In this document: one piece after another, positions 58,470 through 64,000 of the stretch
Position numbering within the stretch: the stretch's first letter is position 1
Layout of the letters: every line of letters starts with the position of its first letter
Origin: CAYPNF01 sp964411985
Lineage (GTDB): Bacteria > Verrucomicrobiota > Verrucomicrobiia > Limisphaerales > J093
Length of the DNA: 64,000 nucleotides
Direction: 5' to 3'
Assembly (NCBI GenBank): GCA_964411985.1
Contig: CAYPNF010000031.1
Span: 37,065 to 101,064, forward strand
The notes under the pieces: model-generated
Told to the model about the DNA's origin: nothing
Database searches by the model: none
What the model saw: only the letters and a program-made list of their open reading frames with translations
Translations under genes and position numbers: made by a program

Positions 58470-59456
58470 TTGCAGGGACTGGAAACGCCACGGGTACCAA
58501 CAGGCCCGCTGGCAGTTCATTACTGCGCCAAGGTGGCCGGAGTTTCTCTGAGCGAGTATACGACGAACCCGCGCAAGCTAGCCGAAAGCGTGATCCGGTA
58601 CTATGAACGGTTCCGCCCTGACGCAATTTGGCTCTCGACCGACACCTGGGTTAGCGCACAGGCCATGGGGGCGAGCGTGGGGGGAGCGGAGGACCAACCT
58701 TGGGGTGGCGTGGGAGTACCCCACATCCGGACTGCCAGCGACATCGACCGCATTCCAGCCCCTGACGTTGGATCTCAGGGTCGCTACCCCCTCATGTTGG
58801 AAGCGCTATCCCGAGTGGTCGAAGCCTTGGGGAAGGAGGTGTTTGTGGTCGCCTGCTTCGATCAATACCCTTTCTCCCTCGCGGCCGCGCTGATGGGAAT
58901 GAATGAAATCATGGTTAAGGCGGTGGAAGACCGTTCCTTGGTCGAGGCCTTGATGGAGCGTTGCCTGGAGTATGGGCTGGCTTATGGTCGCGCCTTGAGC
59001 GCAGCGGGCGCCGACATGCTCAGCGGCGGCGACTCACCGGCGGGCCTGATGGGGCCGAAGGCGTATCGCGAGTTGGCGTGGCCTTTTGAACAGCGTTTGA
59101 TCGCCGGCTTGAAAGCGACCGTGCCGCAACCGGTCTCGTTACACATTTGTGGAAGAGCGATGCCATTGCTCCCGGATATGGCCATGACGGGAGCGGATGT
59201 TTTGGAGATCGATCACTTGGTGGACCTGGCGCAGGCCTGTCGCGTGGTGCGCCCCGAGGTGGCCCTATGGGGCAATTTAGACCCAGTGTCGGTTCTGGGG
59301 CGTGGCACCCCAGAGCAAGTCCGGTTGGCGGCCCAGCAGGCGAGGCAGGTCGTGAAAGCTTCCGGGCGACAACGGTTCATTCTGAGTTCGGGCTGCACTT
59401 TGGCTATGGAGACACCGCCGGAAAACCTGGATGCCTTGTTGAGGACTGAAGGATGA
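58470..59456 (+). CDS. UroD/MtaA-like protein (putative corrinoid-dependent methyltransferase)
   Basis: A protein of the uroporphyrinogen decarboxylase superfamily, 328 residues from the first usable start (TTG at 58470). Residues H225 and C227 (VSLHICGRAM) and C309 (LSSGCTLAMETPPENL) match the HxC...C zinc site of MtaA/CmuA-type methyltransferases, so methyl transfer from a corrinoid is more likely than haem synthesis. Coding character and a typical family start (TPRELVQRAL) continue upstream of 58470 to a stop at 58407, but no ATG, GTG or TTG occurs there; an ATC at 58419 is the only near-cognate codon. The true start is thus unclear or lost. The next gene overlaps by four bases (ATGA). Confidence 0.82.
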   Translation: MQGLETPRVPTGPLAVHYCAKVAGVSLSEYTTNPRKLAESVIRYYERFRPDAIWLSTDTWVSAQAMGASVGGAEDQPWGGVGVPHIRTASDIDRIPAPDVGSQGRYPLMLEALSRVVEALGKEVFVVACFDQYPFSLAAALMGMNEIMVKAVEDRSLVEALMERCLEYGLAYGRALSAAGADMLSGGDSPAGLMGPKAYRELAWPFEQRLIAGLKATVPQPVSLHICGRAMPLLPDMAMTGADVLEIDHLVDLAQACRVVRPEVALWGNLDPVSVLGRGTPEQVRLAAQQARQVVKASGRQRFILSSGCTLAMETPPENLDALLRTEG

Positions 59457-60553
59457 AGAAGCGCAAGTATGGAGTTTTGATACACGGTGCGGGCTGGGTT
59501 GCCCGGCAACACCTGGAGGCGTTCAAGAAGAACCCCGCTGCGGAAATCGTCGCCATCTCCAGCCGTAAACTGGAAAGTGCCCGCCGATTAGCCAAAGAGT
59601 CAGGGTTGGCCGGAATCGCCGTGTACGATGACCTGGAAACAGCCCTGCGGCATCCGGGTATTGACGCCGTGTCCATCTGCACACCACAACACGTCCACTG
59701 TGCCAACGTGTTGGCCGCAGCAAGCGCGGGCAAGCACATGGTCATCGAGAAACCGATCGGCCTATCGCTTGCGGAACTGCGCCAAATGCGGCAGGCGGTG
59801 CGAAAGGCGGGCGTGAAAACCGTGGTCAGCTTCGTGCTCCGATGGAACCCTCTGTTCCAAAAACTCAAGTCCATGATGGCCGCCGGCTCGTTGGGAAATC
59901 CCTTTTATGTGGAGGCGGATTACCTCAGCCACAATGGCCCCTGGTGGGCTGGCTGGAACGACACCTGCACGGTGGAGAATGGAGTCAGTGCGATGCTGGT
60001 GGCGGGCTGCCACGCGATCGATGCGCTGCGGTGGTTTGCGACCACAAAGGAGTTCGAGGCCGCCAATCCGGTCGAAGTGTTCGCCGTAGCGGGTGGTTAC
60101 CGCAAAGGCCAGCCTCGCGCCTACAATCCCCCCACCCACTCCTGGGTCCAGGGTTCGCGCCCGATGGAATACGACGGACTCGAGGTAGCCCTGGTCAAGT
60201 TCGATAACGGTGTCGTGGGAAAGGTCTCCGTCAACTTCGACTGCGTCATGCCTTACCGGTTCCCCATCCGCATCTTCGGCGATGTCGGCTCCATCTTCGA
60301 CAATCGCGTCTGGCTGCCTAAGGCCAAGGGTCCGAAGAAATGGCGGGAGCTGACGGCCATCGCGCCAGAATCCAGTGACGTCTCCCACCACCCGTTCCAG
60401 GCCGAGATCGATCACTTCGTCGAGTGCGTGCAGCAGGACGTGGAGTCGCACTGCAACCTGGAAGACGCGATCAAGACCCATGAGGTGGTCTTTGCGGCGC
60501 TACGCTGCTACCGAACCCACCGGCCCGTTCGGCTGCCGCACAAAGCCAGGTAG
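59453..60553 (+). CDS. Cytosolic Gfo/Idh/MocA family oxidoreductase
   Basis: A 366-residue NAD(P)-dependent oxidoreductase without a signal peptide. The Rossmann fold opens YGVLIHGAGWVARQHLEAF. The family motif with the catalytic Lys is HMVIEKPIGLSLAELRQM. The C-terminal domain includes LGNPFYVEADYLSHNG, ENGVSAMLVAGCHAIDALRW with the His often used in catalysis, and NGVVGKVSVNFDCVMPYRFP. Its start overlaps the stop of the UroD-like gene in ATGA, so the two are coupled; a joint role in demethylating and oxidising a methylated sugar or polyol is a reasonable guess but unproven. Confidence 0.92.
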   Translation: MKKRKYGVLIHGAGWVARQHLEAFKKNPAAEIVAISSRKLESARRLAKESGLAGIAVYDDLETALRHPGIDAVSICTPQHVHCANVLAAASAGKHMVIEKPIGLSLAELRQMRQAVRKAGVKTVVSFVLRWNPLFQKLKSMMAAGSLGNPFYVEADYLSHNGPWWAGWNDTCTVENGVSAMLVAGCHAIDALRWFATTKEFEAANPVEVFAVAGGYRKGQPRAYNPPTHSWVQGSRPMEYDGLEVALVKFDNGVVGKVSVNFDCVMPYRFPIRIFGDVGSIFDNRVWLPKAKGPKKWRELTAIAPESSDVSHHPFQAEIDHFVECVQQDVESHCNLEDAIKTHEVVFAALRCYRTHRPVRLPHKAR

Positions 60554-60896
60554 TTCCCCAATGTATCAACCTCGGCGCAGCTCAACCCAAGAGCGACCAC
60601 GTCAACGCTCCAACGCCTTCCTCACGAAGTCGGGGCTGGCCAACCGTGGGGCTAAGCCGTGTCCATGCAGTTGAACAGGAGGCAGCAGAGAGAGCAGAGC
60701 CGTCAGACGGAGTCAGAATCGCTCCTCGCGGTCCGTTCAAGCGTTCACTGGACGGTGAAAGTGATACGTCCATCTCGATCGTGAGACCGCTCAAGCCCGA
60801 TCTCTGCTGTCTCCGCTGACTCCTGTTCTTCATTGAATTGTTACGGCTAAGAGCTAGCCTTCCTGACATCAGTTTACGTCTGGCTCGCTATACTAG
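60554..60896. other. Intergenic region dominated by a long inverted repeat
   Basis: About 340 bases upstream of the histidine kinase gene. The core is the 27-base inverted repeat at 60673-60828. No convincing gene; a 95-codon minus-strand frame crosses the repeat and is judged spurious. Confidence 0.55.
60673..60828. repeat. Intergenic element bounded by 27-base inverted repeats
   Basis: The left arm (60673-60699) begins GAACAGGAGGCAGCAG; the reverse complement of the right arm (60802-60828) begins GAACAGGAGTCAGCGG. The arms match at 24 of 27 positions. Inside, TTCAC/GTGAA forms a smaller stem. The whole is about 156 bases, non-coding and MITE-like in shape. Confidence 0.65.
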
Positions 60897-63332
60897 ATGA
60901 ACGCAGAAGACAAGTCCTTGCTTGCGGAACTCGAAGAGCGCCTGCGCTTTGAGACGCTGATTGCCGACCTTTCTTCGAAATTCGTCAATCTGCCTACCAG
61001 CATGGTCGATGGCGAGATCATGGACTCCCAGCGCAGAATCTGCGAGTTGCTCACCCTCGATTTCTCCGCGCTTTGGCAGTGGTCCGACGAGCCCCCAGGT
61101 TTCTTTGTGCTCACGCACTTCTGGAGTGTCCTAGCGGCCCTGGCTGAACCCGTGCGGATGACCCAGGAGCAGTATCCTTGGGCCCGAGAGCAACTCATGG
61201 CGGGTCGCGTCATCAAGGTCTCTTCTCTGGAAGAGATGCCGGCGGAGGCTGCGCGTGACCGGGAGACCTTGCGCCAATTCGGCATCAAGTCGAACTTGGC
61301 CCTTCCCCTCCTGGTGGGAGGGCAAGCTCCGCTTGGTATCTTAGGCCTTGGCACCATGCGGGCGGAGCGCGACTGGCCAGAAGTACTGGTGAAACGGCTA
61401 CAGCTGGTGGCACAAATCTTTGCCAACGCGCTGGAACGGAAGCGCACCGATCAGGTCTTGGGTGCCAGCGAAGAGCTGAACCGTGCCACGTTTGACCAGG
61501 CAGCCGTAGGCATCGCCCACGTCGGAACGGACGGACGGTGGCTGCGGGTCAACGACAAACTCTGTGCCATCGTGGGCTATCCCAGGGAGGAACTGCTGCA
61601 GTTGACCTTCCAAGACATCACTCATCCCGATGACCTGGAGATCGACTTGGATTACGTGCGTCAGGTCCTGTCCGGCCAGATCAAGACGTACTCCATGGAG
61701 AAGCGGTATTTCCGCAAGGACCGTTCGCTGGTGTGGGCCAACTTGACCGTCTCGCTCGTGCGAACAGCGGCGGGCGAGCCCCATCACTTCATCTCCGTGT
61801 TGGAAGACATCACCATGCGCAAGCGCACGGAGGAGGCCCTTCGCGCGAGTGAGGCGCGCTTGGCGGTAGGCACTGACCTGGCCGGCCTGGGGCATTACGA
61901 AGTCGACTATGCGGGGCGGACCTGTTTCCTGGACGACCGTTTTCGGGACATTTGCGGCGTTCCCGCTGGGGTGCAAGAAGGCCTCCAACCGGTGGAGTTC
62001 TGGTTGGAACATGTACATCCTGATGACCGCCAGTATGTATTGGAGCAGCGTCAAACGTTGCACTATGGAACCATGGGGCGGCTGTCCGTTGAGTATCGAT
62101 ACCTGCACCCATCGCAAGGGCAGAAGTGGCTGCTTCACATGGCGTGTAAGGCCGCGCCCAGCATCCATGGGAACGGGGCCCGTACCTACGGTGTGCTTCG
62201 CGATATCACGGAAACCAGGCTTCTGTCGGAAAAGCTCCGATCTTCCGCCGCAGAATGGCAGGCTACCTTTGACGCTATCAGCGACCTGGTCATGATCCTC
62301 GATCCGCAATACCGGATCCTCAGGATCAATGCTGCGGCCGCGCGATTCTTCGGCCTGCCGATGGAGCAGCTCGTCGGCAGCTCCTGCTACGCCCTGATGC
62401 ACGGCACCGACTGCCCCATCGCCGGCTGCCCCTGCCAGAAAACACTCGAGACCACGCTGAGTGCGGGGATGGAGCTTTTTCACGAAGGCAGTGGCCGATG
62501 GCTGTTCCTCTCGACAGATCCCCTCCGGGATGCGGCCGGGCGGCTCATCGGTGCGGTTCACGTCGGAAAAGATATCACCGAGCGGAAGCGGGTGGAGGCA
62601 GAGCTGCTTCAGCAACGGACGGAACTGGCGCATGCCACCCGCGTCTCCACCATCGGCCAACTGGCCACCTCACTGGCGCACGAATTGAACCAACCGCTCG
62701 GGGCGATCCTGCGCAACGCGGAGGCAGCAGAGCTGTTTCTGCAGGATCCTTCCCCGGACCTGGACGAGGTGCGGGCGATCCTGGCAGACATCCGCAGTGA
62801 CGATCAACGCGCCGGCAAAGTCATCGATCGGGTACGCTCCTTTATCAAAGGGCGCGTCGTAGAACGTGTCCCCCTCAGCCTCAGTCAACTGGCCACCGAG
62901 GTCATTGCCTTGGTCAAGCCCGACGCCGAGCTGCGCCGGGTCCAAGTGGCGTGGAAGAGCGGTCCGCGGCTGCCATTCGTTCGTGGTGACCGAGTGCAGT
63001 TGCAGCAAGTCCTGCTGAACCTGCTGTTGAACGCCATGGATGCCGTCAGTGAGAATCCACCGGACAGTCGCCTGGTTATGCTGCAGGCACGCTCTGAGGA
63101 CACAACGGTCCAACTCAGTGTCAGTGACAATGGCCACGGCATTGCGGCCGAAAGGCTTCCTCGTCTGTTTGAGCCTTTCTCCACGTCAAAGCCAGACGGA
63201 CTGGGAATGGGATTGGCGATCTCCCGTAACATCATCGAAGCGCACGGTGGACGATTGTGGGGGGCGAACAAGCCTGCCGGAGGGGCGACGTTCACGTTCA
63301 GTCTGCCAGCGGAGGGGGGGGGTGATCGGTGA
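60897..63332 (+). CDS. GAF/PAS hybrid sensor histidine kinase
   Basis: An 811-residue soluble-looking sensor kinase with no membrane helix. A GAF domain covers about 15-180 (FSALWQWSDEPPGFF, LRQFGIKSNLALPLLVGGQ). Three PAS domains follow: about 195-310 (TFDQAAVGIAHVGTDGRWLR), 320-445 (EHVHPDDRQYVLEQR) and 455-570 (FDAISDLVMILDPQYRILRI). The last PAS has a Cys cluster (CYALMHGTDCPIAGCPC). The phosphoacceptor His is in SLAHELNQPLGAILRNAE. The ATPase domain has NLLLNAMDAVSENP, DNGHGIAA and GLGMGLAISRNIIEAHGG. No response regulator is adjacent. Its last codons overlap the heptamer array before the four-helix gene. Confidence 0.94.
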   Translation: MNAEDKSLLAELEERLRFETLIADLSSKFVNLPTSMVDGEIMDSQRRICELLTLDFSALWQWSDEPPGFFVLTHFWSVLAALAEPVRMTQEQYPWAREQLMAGRVIKVSSLEEMPAEAARDRETLRQFGIKSNLALPLLVGGQAPLGILGLGTMRAERDWPEVLVKRLQLVAQIFANALERKRTDQVLGASEELNRATFDQAAVGIAHVGTDGRWLRVNDKLCAIVGYPREELLQLTFQDITHPDDLEIDLDYVRQVLSGQIKTYSMEKRYFRKDRSLVWANLTVSLVRTAAGEPHHFISVLEDITMRKRTEEALRASEARLAVGTDLAGLGHYEVDYAGRTCFLDDRFRDICGVPAGVQEGLQPVEFWLEHVHPDDRQYVLEQRQTLHYGTMGRLSVEYRYLHPSQGQKWLLHMACKAAPSIHGNGARTYGVLRDITETRLLSEKLRSSAAEWQATFDAISDLVMILDPQYRILRINAAAARFFGLPMEQLVGSSCYALMHGTDCPIAGCPCQKTLETTLSAGMELFHEGSGRWLFLSTDPLRDAAGRLIGAVHVGKDITERKRVEAELLQQRTELAHATRVSTIGQLATSLAHELNQPLGAILRNAEAAELFLQDPSPDLDEVRAILADIRSDDQRAGKVIDRVRSFIKGRVVERVPLSLSQLATEVIALVKPDAELRRVQVAWKSGPRLPFVRGDRVQLQQVLLNLLLNAMDAVSENPPDSRLVMLQARSEDTTVQLSVSDNGHGIAAERLPRLFEPFSTSKPDGLGMGLAISRNIIEAHGGRLWGANKPAGGATFTFSLPAEGGGDR

Positions 63333-63371
63333 TCGGTGACCAGTGATCGGGAATTGGTAATCAGTGCTCGG
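63323..63371 (+). repeat. Upstream heptamer array (seven 7-base units)
   Basis: Seven consecutive 7-base units with consensus TGATCGG: TGATCGG, TGATCGG, TGACCAG, TGATCGG, GAATTGG, TAATCAG, TGCTCGG. The array overlaps the kinase stop codon and ends 8 bases before the ATG of the four-helix gene. Confidence 0.8.
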
Positions 63372-63379
63372 GGTAAACC

Positions 63380-63817
63380 ATGACAACGGGGTATGCGAGA
63401 AGTTTCAAGGACCTGCGGGTCTATCAGAAGGCCCGGGAGGTTTCGCACGCGGTCTTTGTGCTCTCCAGATCGTTTCCGCGAAACGAAATGGAATCGCTCA
63501 GGGACCAAATCCGGCGCGCCGCGCGGTCGGTTGGAGCCCAAATCGCTGAAGCCTGGGGGAAACGGCGGTATGAAAAACACTTTGTCAGCAAGTGGACGGA
63601 TGCCGACGCGGAACAAATGGAAACCCAGCACTGGATCGGCGAAGCGTTGGACTGTGGTGACCTCTCGCCCGCTGACGCCGCTCAACTGAATTCCGGCCTC
63701 GAGGAAATTGGCCGGATGTTGAATTCCATGATGGAAAGAGCTGACTCGTTCTGCGGTCCACCCGAAGGCCTCCTCCACGAAAGTGCCACCGAATACTTCG
63801 CGACCACCGACTACTGA
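63380..63817 (+). CDS. Four-helix-bundle protein (S23/23S rRNA intervening-sequence family)
   Basis: A 145-residue helical protein. It opens with the family signature YARSFKDLRVYQKAREVSHAV, followed by LRDQIRRAARSVGAQIAEAWG, where the RRA-S-IA-AWG pattern is diagnostic, and the later helix LNSGLEEIGRMLNSMMER. Members were first found encoded inside intervening sequences of 23S rRNA genes and share their fold with Avd of diversity-generating retroelements; most free-standing copies have no known function. The gene is flanked on both sides by heptamer arrays in inverted orientation, and its last codons are part of the downstream array. This suggests it moves or spreads as a cassette. Confidence 0.9.
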   Translation: MTTGYARSFKDLRVYQKAREVSHAVFVLSRSFPRNEMESLRDQIRRAARSVGAQIAEAWGKRRYEKHFVSKWTDADAEQMETQHWIGEALDCGDLSPADAAQLNSGLEEIGRMLNSMMERADSFCGPPEGLLHESATEYFATTDY

Positions 63818-63835
63818 CCACTGACTACCGACCCC
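63801..63835 (-). repeat. Downstream heptamer array (five 7-base units, inverted)
   Basis: Units CGACCAC, CGACTAC, TGACCAC, TGACTAC, CGACCCC. On the minus strand this reads GTGGTCG/GTAGTCA, one base off the phase-shifted upstream unit GTGATCG. The array encodes the last five residues of the four-helix protein. Confidence 0.75.
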
Positions 63836-63839
63836 CGAT

Positions 63840-64000
<161 letters not shown>

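Noticed and set aside
60582..60869. 95-codon minus-strand frame
   Set aside because: It runs through the inverted-repeat element and has no protein-like pattern; probably a repeat translated by chance.
63323..63371. Possible CRISPR array
   Set aside because: Units are 7 bases and directly adjacent without spacers, and no cas gene is present.
54433..63817. Possible diversity-generating retroelement (reverse transcriptase plus Avd-like four-helix protein)
   Set aside because: The reverse transcriptase has a maturase domain and sits in a group II intron with domain V; it is about 7.6 kb away from the four-helix gene and no template/variable repeat pair was seen.

Overview
The window looks like a chromosomal stretch of a member of the Verrucomicrobiota, most likely a soil or freshwater heterotroph of the Pedosphaera/Limisphaera type. 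This is inferred, not proven. The clues are: moderately high GC; many secreted single-copy hydrolases; DUF1080 (3-keto-disaccharide hydrolase) and Gfo/Idh/MocA proteins, one with a twin-arginine signal; PQQ-like propellers; an ECF sigma factor overlapping a Ser/Thr kinase with C-terminal TPR-like region; a prepilin-like protein with the C-terminal FVDGSV motif; and a pair of anchored proteins with a WSQLES motif. No rRNA, tRNA or CRISPR array was seen.

Layout. 1-7.4 kb: the start of a secreted protein cut by the left edge, a DUF4239 membrane protein, a CZB-type chemoreceptor, and a TRAP transporter set (TatT-like lipoprotein, fused DctQM, DctP). 7.7-12.4 kb: two tandem paralogous anchored proteins, a Tat-exported oxidoreductase and a small toxin-antitoxin pair. 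12.4-18.6 kb: TPR kinase plus ECF sigma factor, a Spy-like/PEBP fusion protein and a CheY-like receiver. 19-28 kb: a polysaccharide-lyase-like protein, a lactonase, a phosphotriesterase-family hydrolase, an HtrA protease and a beta-helix protein. 28.1-32.8 kb: a tightly coupled six-gene pyroglutamate operon (pxpB, pxpC, pxpA, DUF969, DUF979, pcp). 33-39.8 kb: an RND efflux pair, an acyltransferase with inserted ankyrin repeats, and a prepilin-like protein. 40-54.3 kb: secreted catabolic proteins (serine hydrolase, two PQQ propellers, SGNH-DUF1080 fusion, SGNH lipoprotein, metallopeptidase-like protein, nucleoside hydrolase, DUF6259 protein, DUF1080 protein). 54.3-56.2 kb: a group IIC intron carrying a maturase. 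56.3-60.6 kb: GH29 fucosidase, UroD/corrinoid-methyltransferase-like protein and a second oxidoreductase. 60.9-63.8 kb: a PAS histidine kinase and a four-helix-bundle protein flanked by inverted heptamer arrays. The last 160 bases hold a C44 run and look like sequencing or assembly artefact.

Together the genes describe a cell that secretes many glycan- and nucleoside-degrading enzymes, imports small acids through a TRAP system, salvages pyroglutamate from peptides, and senses its surroundings with a chemoreceptor and kinases. The most unusual items are the heptamer-flanked four-helix gene, the ankyrin-acyltransferase, the Spy-PEBP fusion, the group IIC intron behind a perfect hairpin, the leader terminator at 47649, and repeats shared between distant intergenic regions.
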